From the NCBI GenBank assembly GCA_016716905.1, contig JADJUS010000022.1, positions 1,165,501 to 1,229,500 of the forward strand: 64,000 nucleotides of DNA, written 5' to 3'. Under the pieces are notes generated by a model, which saw nothing but the letters and a program-made list of their open reading frames with translations, was not told the DNA's origin and made no database searches. Positions 36,900 through 44,784 of the stretch are shown one piece after another; position 1 is the first letter of the stretch, and each line of letters opens with the position of its first letter. Source of the stretch: Acidobacteriota bacterium (GTDB taxonomy: Bacteria > Acidobacteriota > Vicinamibacteria > Vicinamibacterales > SCN-69-37). The translations under genes and the position numbers were made by a program.

Positions 36900-37688
36900 G
36901 TGACTGAACATTCAGCCCACCGGGGGCTTCCGGCTCTTTGGGACGACCATGCCCGGTTCGATCCCCTGTGGGCGGTACTCTCGTCCGACGACAAGCGTCA
37001 TCGGGCATGGGACCTGCGCGACTTCATGAAGCAGGGCGAGCGCGAGATCCGCCCGATGGTAGATTCGGCGTACCAGGCGAATCTCGATCTGTGCCGGAGC
37101 GTGCCCGGCACGATGGCCGGCGGCGAAACGCGGCAGATCGTTGTGCGCGTCACGAATACAAGTCCAACCCCATGGGTGCAACGGGAAGTCGGCTCGTTGC
37201 GGGTCGGCGACCACTGGTTCGATGAGAGCGGCGAATTGATGGTGGCGCAGGATGACGGCCGCGCGTCGATGCCGCAAGTGGTACCGGTCGGCGGAACATT
37301 CGAAGTTGACCTGTCAGTGACGGCGCCCCGGACTGCGGGGAAATACCGGCTTGAGGTCGATGTGGTTCATGAGGGCATTTCGTGGTTTGCCGCGAAGGGC
37401 TCGCCTCGCGCCAGGGCACTGGTGTCGGTCGTCGCTCAGGCCAGTGACTCCCCTGCCAGGCTCGAAATGGACGAAAGCCCGGTGCCCGCCTATGGCGCGG
37501 GTGACCTCGCACTGAAGCCCATCGTGCCCGGAACGAGCGAGCCGGAGGCATTCCCCATGTACGGCATGGCGAAAGAGGCTGCCGTGGACTGCCTGCAATC
37601 GGGCGGTGGCGACATCGTCGCGATTGAAGACGACCCGCGGGCGGGCCCCGAGTGGCGCTCATTTCGGTACTTTGTCCGAAAGGCTTGA
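36900..37688 (+). CDS. Protein with NBR1/Ig-like domain, methyltransferase-associated type
   Basis: 262 residues, GTG start. The N-terminal WAVLSSDDKRHRAWDLRDF...GEREI resembles the leader found in front of some bacterial SAM methyltransferases. A beta-sandwich follows (ETRQIVVRVTNTSPTPW...AGKYRLEVDVVHEGISWF), as in NBR1-central-like domains. No methyltransferase core is present. The C-terminal 50 residues (YGMAKEAAVDCLQSGGGD...FRYFVRKA) are unassigned. The AAATGGCGAA-type repeat lies directly over the start region, so the true start is uncertain. Confidence 0.5.
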   Translation: MTEHSAHRGLPALWDDHARFDPLWAVLSSDDKRHRAWDLRDFMKQGEREIRPMVDSAYQANLDLCRSVPGTMAGGETRQIVVRVTNTSPTPWVQREVGSLRVGDHWFDESGELMVAQDDGRASMPQVVPVGGTFEVDLSVTAPRTAGKYRLEVDVVHEGISWFAAKGSPRARALVSVVAQASDSPARLEMDESPVPAYGAGDLALKPIVPGTSEPEAFPMYGMAKEAAVDCLQSGGGDIVAIEDDPRAGPEWRSFRYFVRKA

Positions 37689-37690
37689 AG

Positions 37691-38620
37691 ATGAGGGACC
37701 CCGATCAGTCGCCGGACTTCCGCCGGAGAAAGCGTCGACACTTCGCCGCAATCGCGGTCGCCCTGGCGGCTTCGTGCGCCGGGCCGTCCGCGCCTTCTCC
37801 TCCCGCGCCTCCGCCTCCACCGGTCGTGGGCCCGGCCACGCCACCGGTGATCCGGTCGATCGCGGTTCCCTCCGCACGCGTCGAGGCCGGAGCGGACATC
37901 AACATCACAGCGGTTGTGGAAGACGCGGAGACTCCCCTGTCCCAGCTTGCGTACCAGTGGACCGCGAGCACCGGCACGATCACGGGTACCAGTGCCGCGG
38001 CGACCTTCCGCGTGCCTGCGGGCATCAAGGCCGGTGCTGATGTGGTCGTCACGCTGACGGTGACCGATACCTACGATGCTGTCGTGAATAACGTCGTGGT
38101 CAAGCAGCAATTCGTGGTCACCAGAACCTCGGCGGCGTTCCGGGTTCACGACTCCGTCGCGGAAGTGAAGGAACTGGCGCGGAAGTTCCTCGTGGACCTG
38201 TTTGGCAACTCCAGCGTCCCCGCGGAAGCGTGTATGGTCGATTTCGCCGACGCCTGCGCCAATCTTCCCGAGGGTCGAACGGCCGAACTAAAGCAGATTG
38301 AGGCTCACCGCGACGACTACCTGGTGATCAGCGCTCAGATCCTGAACCAGGACGTCGTGTTCTTCGGAGCGAATTCGGGAACCGTTCATTCGGCCACGTT
38401 GTACGTCGACCAGCGCAGGGACGACCCCAGGTTTCGTGGCGAGACCTGCGGCGACTTCGAGCTGACGATGGTCTACGTCGGCAATCGTTGGTGGATCTGC
38501 GAGAGTTATTTCAACGAGGACGACCTGAGCGGTTGTCCAGCCACAGCCAACGATGGCGGAGTCGCGCGGATTCTCCGAAAGCAGACACCCGTGCGAGGCC
38601 CTGCTAGACTTCGACGATGA
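37691..38620 (+). CDS. Lipoprotein with PKD/Ig-like domain
   Basis: The 309-residue product starts with a positively charged leader (RRRKRRHF) and a lipobox LAASC at about residues 27-31, then a Pro-rich linker and an Ig/PKD-like domain (VEAGADINITAVVEDAE...LAYQWTASTGTITGT...VVVTLTVTDTY). The C-terminal 160 residues form an alpha/beta domain with FLVDLFGNSSV and GDFELTMVYVGNRWWICESYF, reminiscent of NTF2-like folds. It starts 3 nt after the previous stop and overlaps the next lipoprotein gene by 4 nt. The function is unknown. Confidence 0.6.
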   Translation: MRDPDQSPDFRRRKRRHFAAIAVALAASCAGPSAPSPPAPPPPPVVGPATPPVIRSIAVPSARVEAGADINITAVVEDAETPLSQLAYQWTASTGTITGTSAAATFRVPAGIKAGADVVVTLTVTDTYDAVVNNVVVKQQFVVTRTSAAFRVHDSVAEVKELARKFLVDLFGNSSVPAEACMVDFADACANLPEGRTAELKQIEAHRDDYLVISAQILNQDVVFFGANSGTVHSATLYVDQRRDDPRFRGETCGDFELTMVYVGNRWWICESYFNEDDLSGCPATANDGGVARILRKQTPVRGPARLRR

Positions 38621-39525
38621 GGCCGACTCGGTCCGTCGCACTGGCCTGCGCCCTGACGCTGGCGGCGTGCGGAAGTTCCGCCACGACTCCAACCTCTCCC
38701 GAGACTCAGCCAACGTCACTCGTCTCCACCTCGTTCGGCAAGTTCAGCTACGGCCTTGCGCCCGGCCAGACGCGGCAGCTGACGGTGGACGCCAGCTTTT
38801 CCGACGGCACCACACGATCGGTTTCGACAGAATCGAATTGGATTTCACTGACGCCCGATGTCATGACGATCACGCCGGCAGGACTGGCGACCGCCATCCG
38901 CCCAGGGGCCGCGAGTGTCTACGTGCAGTATCAATCCGTGGCGTTGAGCTTCACCGTGACGGTGTATCCAATCGAGAGAGTGGCGATTGCTCTTGGAGCG
39001 GCGTCACCCAGTTTGCCCGTGGGAAAGTCGGTGGCCCTGAGCGCGAGGTACCACCTGAGCAATGGCCTTGATGCGGGCGACGCCACGCAGGAAGCCGTGT
39101 GGAGTGTGGCCGATTCGGCGATTGCATCGGTCAGTGCCAAAGGGCAGGTCACCAGTCTCCAGGAGGGCCGCACCACTGTGTCGGCCACGTTCAGGGGCGT
39201 GACGGGCACGGCCGAACTGTGGGTGACTCCGGCCGGATGCACGTTTGCCACCTCGCCAACGTCGCTCCGGCCTGACGCCGGGTTCATGGTCAGCCACGCG
39301 AGTCTTGAGGTTTCTGTGACCGCATCCCCTGGATGCGGGTGGGCTGCCACGTCCAACAGCAGCGACTGGGAAATCCGAAGCGCGCCGTTTGGTGCCATCG
39401 TCGCCGGAGGCGTAGGAAGTGGCTCGATTCATCTGGTGTGTAAGGCGAACGCAAACGACTGCCGGTCGCGAATCACGAGCTTCGAGATCGCCGGCACACG
39501 CGTGACCAAGTTCTCCGCCCAGTAA
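38617..39525 (+). CDS. Lipoprotein with BIG2 domains and BACON-like C-terminus
   Basis: The 302-residue product has a lipobox LTLAAC near residue 17. Two bacterial Ig-like group 2 repeats follow (LAPGQTRQLTVDASFSDGT...ATAIRPGAASVYVQYQS; LPVGKSVALSARYHLSNG...VTSLQEGRTTVSATFRG). The end has a BACON/Tpx-like pattern (CTFATSPTS...VSVTASPGCGWAATS). Such proteins sit on the outer surface and bind partners or polysaccharide. It is co-translated with the lipoprotein upstream. Confidence 0.7.
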   Translation: MRPTRSVALACALTLAACGSSATTPTSPETQPTSLVSTSFGKFSYGLAPGQTRQLTVDASFSDGTTRSVSTESNWISLTPDVMTITPAGLATAIRPGAASVYVQYQSVALSFTVTVYPIERVAIALGAASPSLPVGKSVALSARYHLSNGLDAGDATQEAVWSVADSAIASVSAKGQVTSLQEGRTTVSATFRGVTGTAELWVTPAGCTFATSPTSLRPDAGFMVSHASLEVSVTASPGCGWAATSNSSDWEIRSAPFGAIVAGGVGSGSIHLVCKANANDCRSRITSFEIAGTRVTKFSAQ

Positions 39526-39545
39526 CGCGTTGAGCCGCTAAACCG

Positions 39546-39585
39546 CATGCCTGTAGCCGGGTCTTCAGGTCCGGCTACAGGCATG
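39546..39585. terminator. Perfect 15-bp stem hairpin between convergent genes
   Basis: Arms 39546-39560 and 39571-39585 pair perfectly around a 10-nt loop containing GTCTTCAGGT. The stem includes the TAGCCGG/CCGGCTA ends of the dispersed family also seen at 14730. It lies between the stops of the BIG2 lipoprotein and the BON-LysM gene, so it can terminate both strands. Confidence 0.7.
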
Positions 39586-39596
39586 TCACAACCGCT

Positions 39597-39980
39597 TTAC
39601 GGCAGGCGCAGGACCTGTCCGGGCTTGATCTTGTCTGGATCGCTCAACTGATCCTTGTTCAACTCGAAGATCTTCATGTACGCCCCGGCATTGCCGAGAT
39701 GCGCCTTGGCGATGGCGCCGAGGGTGTCGCCGGCCTTCACGGTGTACGTCTTGGCGGCTGCGGGCGCCGCAGCTGCCGGGCCACCTGTGACCTGAATGTC
39801 GGCGACGATGTCGTTCTTCCAGGTTGGAATCGTCTTGATGGCCGTCCAGAGTTCGTTCTTTTCGTCCTCAGTGGCCACGGTGCCCTTGAAGTGGAGCTTC
39901 CCATCGCGCTCGTCGGCGCTACCGTGAAACTTGCCCTTCGCCGTCTGAATTGCGTACGCGTACGTGTCTCTCAATCCCAT
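39597..39980 (-). CDS. BON-LysM protein (YgaU/Kbp-like)
   Basis: The 127-residue product combines an N-terminal BON domain (GKLHFKGTVATEDEKNELWTAI...VADIQVTGG) and a C-terminal LysM domain (KTYTVKAGDTLGAIAKAHLGN...DKIKPGQVLRLP) joined by an Ala/Pro linker. This is the layout of E. coli YgaU/Kbp, a cytoplasmic potassium-binding protein. No signal peptide is visible, in agreement. AGGGG stands 7 nt before the ATG. Its role in this organism is inferred only from the domain pair. Confidence 0.85.
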   Translation of the reverse strand: MGLRDTYAYAIQTAKGKFHGSADERDGKLHFKGTVATEDEKNELWTAIKTIPTWKNDIVADIQVTGGPAAAAPAAAKTYTVKAGDTLGAIAKAHLGNAGAYMKIFELNKDQLSDPDKIKPGQVLRLP

Positions 39981-40011
39981 AAGTCACCCCTGTTGAAAAT
40001 CTGCGCCGATT

Positions 40012-40215
40012 CTATTCATCAAGTACGAAGGTCACCATCATGTTGACCTGATACTCGGTCACGCGGCCGTCGTCGCACCGCACGTGCTGTTCCTTGATCC
40101 ATGCCCCACGGATGTTCCGAAGCGTCTTGCTGGCGCGCGCCAGGCCCTGCTGAATGGCGTCCTCAAAACTCTTCGTGGATGTGGAACTGATCTCGCTCAC
40201 CTTCGCTACTGACAT
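40012..40215 (-). CDS. Dodecin
   Basis: The 67-residue small flavin-binding protein stores or buffers flavins as a dodecamer. VAKVSEISSTSTKSFEDAIQ, the central ASKTLRNIRGAWIKEQ (Trp stacks on flavin) and the final VTEYQVNMMVTFVLDE match the family closely. The ATG at 40215 is preceded by AGGAGG at good spacing; the longer open frame upstream is not coding. Confidence 0.92.
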   Translation of the reverse strand: MSVAKVSEISSTSTKSFEDAIQQGLARASKTLRNIRGAWIKEQHVRCDDGRVTEYQVNMMVTFVLDE

Positions 40216-40308
40216 AGTTGTCCTCCTGAGTGTCTGCCAAACGCCCAAGGATACGGCGGAACGACGGGCGCCTGAAGTGCGGAACAGCACACTTCTGGGC
40301 AGGTGTGA

Positions 40309-41079
40309 TCAGGAACCAAACAGCCAGACCATCGCCTCAGGCAGTCGCTTCGCCCAGCGATCCTCGGAGTGGTCGCCGAGCGGATCGTCGGCACCGTTTA
40401 CGTTGCCGGCATCGAGCTGATCCAACAGCAGGCGCCGCAATTTGCGCACGTTGGCCGCGGTTTGCCGGCCCTCCTTGAGCCCGACGTCGAGCCACACCCG
40501 CGTCGCCGGCGCGAAGGGCTGGCGACGCACCCGCGTCAACATCACCGCCTCGTCCCACCAGAGTGACGGAGACATGACCAGCAGACGGCCAAAGCGTGCC
40601 GGATACTGCTGGGCGATGGCCAGCGTCACCAGACCGCCCAATGAGGAGCCGCCCATCGCCAGGCGGCCGGCCCGGGTGTCAACGCCGTATTCGGCCTCTA
40701 GAAACGGCACCAGCTCTTCAACGACGAATCGCCCGTAGCGCGAGGCCTGGCCGGCGCCGGAATGGTTGCCCTCGGTGGGGGTCATTTCGAGGATCCTCTC
40801 CTCTGCGGCATGGTCGATGCCTGCGATGACCAACGGAGGAATCTTGCCCTCCTCCACCAGGCGGGCCGCGGTTTCAGCCACCTGCCAGGTCACGCCGGGA
40901 CGATGGGCCCGCTCGCCGTCAAACAGGTTCTGCCCGTCGTGCAAAATCAAGAGCGGCGTCGGGGTGCCGGACCCCGGGACTCCGGGACCCCGGGACCCCG
41001 ACACGGCCTCAGCCCCCGTCCAGACGGTGACGCGACGGGGCCCGGAAATCCATTCAGAAGGAACGTCGTGACGCAGCAT
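40309..41079 (-). CDS. Alpha/beta-hydrolase esterase (enterochelin-esterase/S-formylglutathione-hydrolase-like)
   Basis: About 256 residues (PF00756 type). It has LLILHDGQNLFDG, the nucleophile elbow MGGSSLGG, and SPSLWWDE. The acid is probably the Asp in LDVGLKEGR or later, with His in GDHSED. The ATG at 41079 is preferred; the ATG at 41103 would overlap the divergent gene's own start codon. An 8-9 bp tandem repeat (GGACCCCGG type) is inserted in frame near residues 25-38 (SGSRGPGVPGSG). It starts back to back with another esterase-fold gene. Confidence 0.8.
   Translation of the reverse strand: MLRHDVPSEWISGPRRVTVWTGAEAVSGSRGPGVPGSGTPTPLLILHDGQNLFDGERAHRPGVTWQVAETAARLVEEGKIPPLVIAGIDHAAEERILEMTPTEGNHSGAGQASRYGRFVVEELVPFLEAEYGVDTRAGRLAMGGSSLGGLVTLAIAQQYPARFGRLLVMSPSLWWDEAVMLTRVRRQPFAPATRVWLDVGLKEGRQTAANVRKLRRLLLDQLDAGNVNGADDPLGDHSEDRWAKRLPEAMVWLFGS
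40961..41001. repeat. In-frame GGACCCCGG tandem repeat inside esterase gene
   Basis: Four to five imperfect copies of an 8-9 bp GGACCCCGG/GGACTCCGG unit encode a Gly/Pro/Ser-rich stretch between the first strand and LLILHDG of the esterase. The same unit occurs between genes at 54646-54684 and, reversed, at 48786-48804. Confidence 0.75.
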
Positions 41080-41101
41080 CAGATGACGTAGTATCGGCGA
41101 C

Positions 41102-41815
41102 ATGAGTCGCGAGTACCACCGGTGGTTTGCACGAGACCTGAACCGGGACATGGAAATGTTGACGTTTGGCCATGCCGGGCGTCCTGTGATCGTCTTCCCC
41201 ACCTCAATGGGAGCCTTCTTCGAATACGAAGACCGGGGCATGGTGGACGCGCTGGCGGACAAGATTGGCGCAGGGGCCCTGCAGCTGTTCTGCGTCTCAA
41301 GTGTGGACGCTGAGAGCTTTTATGCCGACTCGATCCATCCTCACGACCGCATCCAGCGGTATCTGCAATATGAACGCTACCTGACCGGAGAGGTGGTTCC
41401 GTTCATCAAAGGACGAACGGGAAGCGACACCGCAGGGGTGACCGGCTGCAGTTTTGGCGCGTACCACGCCCTGACGATGGCGCTGCGGCATCCGGATGTG
41501 TTTACGTCGTGCATCAGCATGGGAGGCGCGTTCGACATCATGCGGTTCCTCAACGGCTATTCCGATACCGACGCCTACCTGCTGTCGCCGCCGCTCTTCC
41601 TGCCTAACCTGGAAGACTCCTGGTTCCTGGACCGGTACCGCCAGAACAAATGGGTGCTGGTCACCGGCGAAAACGACATCTGCCGGGCCAGCACTGAAGA
41701 GGCCGCGCGGCTCCTGGACCAGAAGGGCATTCCCAACAGTCTTCATGTATGGGGCCACGGTTCCGAGCACGATTGGCCGGAATGGAAGAAAATGGCGGCA
41801 GTCTACGTGCCGTAG
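41102..41815 (+). CDS. Putative esterase (PF00756-like alpha/beta hydrolase)
   Basis: The 237-residue product has the alpha/beta-hydrolase core with VIVFPTSMGAFFEYEDRGM, the nucleophile elbow TGCSFGAYHAL, MGGAFDIMRFLNGY, VTGENDICRAS (acid) and GHGSEHDWPEW (His). There is no signal peptide. It opens a plus-strand run with the ATP-grasp and GCS2-type genes, a pairing seen with amidoligases, so it may hydrolyse an ester or peptide product of the same pathway. Length is normal. Confidence 0.8.
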   Translation: MSREYHRWFARDLNRDMEMLTFGHAGRPVIVFPTSMGAFFEYEDRGMVDALADKIGAGALQLFCVSSVDAESFYADSIHPHDRIQRYLQYERYLTGEVVPFIKGRTGSDTAGVTGCSFGAYHALTMALRHPDVFTSCISMGGAFDIMRFLNGYSDTDAYLLSPPLFLPNLEDSWFLDRYRQNKWVLVTGENDICRASTEEAARLLDQKGIPNSLHVWGHGSEHDWPEWKKMAAVYVP

Positions 41816-41826
41816 ACGCGGTCCCG

Positions 41827-41853
41827 GGTCCAGAGTCCAGAGTCCAGGGTCCG
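41827..41853. repeat. 7-bp GTCCAGA/GTCCAGG tandem repeat
   Basis: About four units in the 57-nt gap before the ATP-grasp gene. A nearly identical array lies at 43949-43979 and at 63418-63441. Confidence 0.75.
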
Positions 41854-41872
41854 AAGGAAAGGGATTTAGTAA

Positions 41873-42805
41873 ATGGCGGGATTGATTGGTGTGTTGTTCG
41901 GGATGGAAGAGACGTTTCCGCCGGCGCTGGTGGAGCGGATCAATGGCATGGGTGTGCCCGGGGTGTCGGCCGAGTTCGTGAACATCGGCGCCGTCCGCAT
42001 GGATGAACCCTCGCGGTACCGCGTGATCGTCGATCGCATTTCGCACGACATCCCGTTTTATCGTGCGTACCTGAAAAATTGCGCGCTGAGCGGCACGGCG
42101 GTGATCAACAACCCGTTCTGGTGGAGCGCCGACGACAAGTTCTTCAACTATGCGCTGGCGCAGCGGTTGGGCGTGGCCGTCCCGCCCACGGTCATCCTTC
42201 CCCACAAAGACCACCCGCCGGGCACATCCGGCCAGTCGATGCGCAACCTGCAATACCCGTTGAACTGGGAAGATGTGTTTGCATACATCGGGTTCCCGGC
42301 CTTCCTCAAGCCGTTTGACGGCGGCGGATGGAAGGACGTCTTCCAGGTGCGCTCGGCCAAGGAACTGTTTGTGGCCTACGACCAGTCGGGCACGTTGTGC
42401 ATGACGCTGCAGAAAGCCGTGAACTTCAAGGAATATTTCCGCTGCTACGTCATCGGCCAGGAGAAGGTCCACATCATGCCGTATGACCCGAGGCGGCCAC
42501 ACGCCGAACGGTATGTGCTGGACCCGCCGGCCTACGACCCGGCACTCATCGCGCGCGTGGAACGCGACGCGCTGACGCTGTGCCGCGCTCTGGGTTACGA
42601 CCTGAACACCGTGGAGTTTGCTGTCGAGGACGGCATTCCGTATGCCATCGACTTCATGAACCCTGCGCCTGACGCCGACCGGCGCTCGGTGGGTGAAGCC
42701 AACTTCGCATGGATCGTGGACGCCGTGGCGGATCTGGCCGTCAAGAAAGCGCTCGCGCCCCCTGCTCCGCCCACCTATCGCTGGGACGCGCTTCTGAAGG
42801 GGTAA
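41873..42805 (+). CDS. ATP-grasp ligase
   Basis: The 310-residue product has the ATP-grasp fold: DKFFNYALAQRLGVAVPPTVILP, the ATP-lysine strand FPAFLKPFDGGGWKDV, LQKAVNFKEYFRCYVIGQ, and the metal-binding end LNTVEFAVEDGIPYAIDFMNPAPD (Glu and Asn positions). Such enzymes join a carboxylate to an amine or thiol through an acyl phosphate. It lies between an esterase and a GCS2-type ligase, so both ligases may build one amide-linked product. The substrate is unknown. Confidence 0.82.
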   Translation: MAGLIGVLFGMEETFPPALVERINGMGVPGVSAEFVNIGAVRMDEPSRYRVIVDRISHDIPFYRAYLKNCALSGTAVINNPFWWSADDKFFNYALAQRLGVAVPPTVILPHKDHPPGTSGQSMRNLQYPLNWEDVFAYIGFPAFLKPFDGGGWKDVFQVRSAKELFVAYDQSGTLCMTLQKAVNFKEYFRCYVIGQEKVHIMPYDPRRPHAERYVLDPPAYDPALIARVERDALTLCRALGYDLNTVEFAVEDGIPYAIDFMNPAPDADRRSVGEANFAWIVDAVADLAVKKALAPPAPPTYRWDALLKG

Positions 42806-42806
42806 C

Positions 42807-42834
42807 GCCGGGTCTGAAGACCCGGCCTCCGAAG
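42807..42834. repeat. 28-bp dispersed palindrome, copy A
   Basis: A 28-nt element with the core CCGGGTCTGAAGACCCGG followed by CCTCCGAAG. It is identical over its whole length to 58322-58349 and related to the units at 14730 and 39546. It fills the 34-nt gap between the ATP-grasp and YbdK-like genes. Confidence 0.85.
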
Positions 42835-42839
42835 GCCTT

Positions 42840-43949
42840 ATGAGTACACCGTCCTTTACACTCGGGATCGAAGAGGAATACCAGACCATCGATCCGCGCA
42901 CCTACGATCTTCGATCCCATATCCAGACGGAGATCTTCGAAGAAGGCAAGCGGCGGATGAAGGAGAAGGTCAAGACCGAGATGCACCAGTCGGTGGTCGA
43001 GGTCGGGACCGGCGTCTGCCGTACGGTGGCCGAGGCGGATCTGGACCTGCGCGACCTTCGGCGTCAGATGATCGGCCTCACCGAAGAAAACGGCCTGTTG
43101 ATGATCGCCGGGGCCACGCACCCGTTCGCCGACTGGCGCGTGCAGGACATTTCGCCCGACGAACGCTACGTGCAGGTCGTGGAAGACATGCAGATCGTGG
43201 CGCGGGCCAACCTGATCTTCGGCCTGCACGTGCACGTGGGCATCGAAGACCGCGAAACCCTGATCCATCTGATGAACCAGATGCGGTACTTCCTGCCGCA
43301 TCTGCTGGCCATCTCCACGAACTCCCCCTTCTGGATCGGGATGAACACCGGTCTGAAGTCGTACCGCTGCAAAGTGTTCGATCGTTTTCCGCGCACCAAC
43401 ATCCCGGACACCTTCAGCTCCTGGGCCGACTTCGAGAACTTTGTTTCCCTGCTCGTCAAGACTCGATCGATCGACAACGCCAAGAAGATCTGGTGGGACG
43501 TCAGGCCGCACCCGGTGTTCGACACGCTCGAAGTGCGGATCTGCGACATCCCTCTGCGCGTAGAGGAGACAATCGCGATCGCGGCGCTCATCCAGGCGAC
43601 GATGGTCAAGCTCTACCGCCTGCACGCCAAGAATCAAAGCTGGCGCGTCTACAGCCGCGCCCTGCTGATGGAAAACAAGTGGCGCGCGTCGCGGTACGGC
43701 ATCGACGGCATGCTCATCGACTTCGGCAAGGAACGCGAAGTCCCCGAACGCGAACTGCTCCTCGAATACCTCGATTGGGTGGACGATGTGCTGGATGAGT
43801 TGGGATCGAGGGACGCCGTGAACGTGGTGCGATGGATCCTGGAAAACGGCACCGGCGCAGATCGCCAACTGCGCGTCTACGAAGAGTCCGGCCACGATCT
43901 CAAAGCCGTCGTCAATTACATGATCGCGGAAACGAGACACGGACTTTAG
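42840..43949 (+). CDS. YbdK-type carboxylate-amine ligase (GCS2 family)
   Basis: The 369-residue product belongs to the GCS2/YbdK family (COG2170), glutamine-synthetase-fold ligases related to glutamate-cysteine ligase. Motifs: FTLGIEEEYQTID at the start, EMHQSVVEVGTGVCRTVAEA, AGATHPFADW, FGLHVHVGIEDRE (metal and substrate strand), the aromatic ISTNSPFWIG, and VRPHPVFDTLEVRICD near 225. Most members have no proven substrate; some make gamma-glutamyl or other amides. With the adjacent ATP-grasp gene it forms a two-ligase cassette. Confidence 0.88.
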   Translation: MSTPSFTLGIEEEYQTIDPRTYDLRSHIQTEIFEEGKRRMKEKVKTEMHQSVVEVGTGVCRTVAEADLDLRDLRRQMIGLTEENGLLMIAGATHPFADWRVQDISPDERYVQVVEDMQIVARANLIFGLHVHVGIEDRETLIHLMNQMRYFLPHLLAISTNSPFWIGMNTGLKSYRCKVFDRFPRTNIPDTFSSWADFENFVSLLVKTRSIDNAKKIWWDVRPHPVFDTLEVRICDIPLRVEETIAIAALIQATMVKLYRLHAKNQSWRVYSRALLMENKWRASRYGIDGMLIDFGKEREVPERELLLEYLDWVDDVLDELGSRDAVNVVRWILENGTGADRQLRVYEESGHDLKAVVNYMIAETRHGL

Positions 43950-44015
43950 AGTCCAGAGTCCAGGGTCCAGAGTCCAGGGCTTGCCTCGCCGTAGCCTTGG
44001 CGAAGGCGGGTCCTG
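43949..44015. repeat. Composite repeat: 7-bp tandem array plus GCCGTAGCC palindrome
   Basis: A GTCCAGA/GTCCAGG array (43949-43979) runs directly into a GC-rich element (43978-44015) that contains CTTGCCTCGCCGTAGCC and GGCGGGTCC. The same second element again abuts a tandem array at 48786-48846. The remainder of the gap to 44207 shows no gene I can support. Confidence 0.75.
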
Positions 44016-44207
44016 TACAACAATTTTCAACCTACCGCCGTTTCTTCTTGACCTCTCGGCGACGACGATGGCACCGTCGTCGTCATGGAACACATCGAAG
44101 GAGTTTTTTCGGCTGAGACCGAGCCGCAGCCGGAGGCACGCTCAACGTATGCGCTGCCGCGTGAACCACGATCAGGAAACACCCCACGCCCAGGTCAGGA
44201 GGGTCGA

Positions 44208-44744
44208 ATGACTATTGCCGAGTACTTTGCCACCCCAGAACAGCTGATTCCGCAGGAGTTGATTTATGGCGTCATGCGGGTGGCGGACGCGCCGTCTGTG
44301 AGCCATCAGCGCGTGGTGTTGCGGCTGGCCACGGCACTGCAGGCGCATGCGGAACAGACACACGCCGGCGAGGTGTTTGTGGCGCCCATCGACGTGGTAC
44401 TCGACCGCGCTCAGGCCCTGGTGCTGCAACCGGACCTGCTGTTCGTCTCGGCATCGCGCGGCGATATCGTGACGGACCGGATTCACGGCGCGCCGGATCT
44501 GGTCATCGAGGTGCTCTCTCCGCGTCCGAGAATTGGCGGACTTGACGAACGCGTGGGCTGGTTTGCCCGTTATGGGGTTCGGGAAATCTGGCTGTACAAC
44601 CAGCACGAGTCGCAGCTCCATGTTCTGGCCTGCGAGGACGGCGCGGTCTGCTCGCGTGTGACGTTCGGGGCGAACGCGCCCATTGAGTCCCACGTCCTGC
44701 CCGGCTTCAGGCGGACGATTCGGTCTGTGCTGGAACGCGCATAA
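44208..44744 (+). CDS. Uma2-family putative endonuclease (DUF820)
   Basis: The 178-residue product starts MTIAEYFATPEQ with AGGAGGG 5 nt upstream. It has the PD-(D/E)XK-type restriction-like core seen in Uma2: VVLRLATALQAH, DRAQALVLQPDLLFVS (acidic residue), DLVIEVLSPRPR (E-x-L with a nearby Arg), KYGV-like RYGVREIWLYN and a C-terminal beta-strand. These small proteins are abundant in acidobacteria and cyanobacteria and have no settled function. The open frame upstream of the chosen start is not used. Confidence 0.85.
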   Translation: MTIAEYFATPEQLIPQELIYGVMRVADAPSVSHQRVVLRLATALQAHAEQTHAGEVFVAPIDVVLDRAQALVLQPDLLFVSASRGDIVTDRIHGAPDLVIEVLSPRPRIGGLDERVGWFARYGVREIWLYNQHESQLHVLACEDGAVCSRVTFGANAPIESHVLPGFRRTIRSVLERA

Positions 44745-44784
44745 CACGGCCCGCTCCGGTGATATCCTCGACTGCCGGAGATGT

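Noticed and set aside
42807..42834. Palindromes considered as insertion-sequence ends
   Set aside because: No transposase or target-site duplication is visible around any copy.
41297..44093. Long antisense open frames opposite the esterase, ATP-grasp and YbdK genes
   Set aside because: They mirror the codon pattern of conserved genes on the plus strand and encode Arg/His/Val-rich sequence with no motif.
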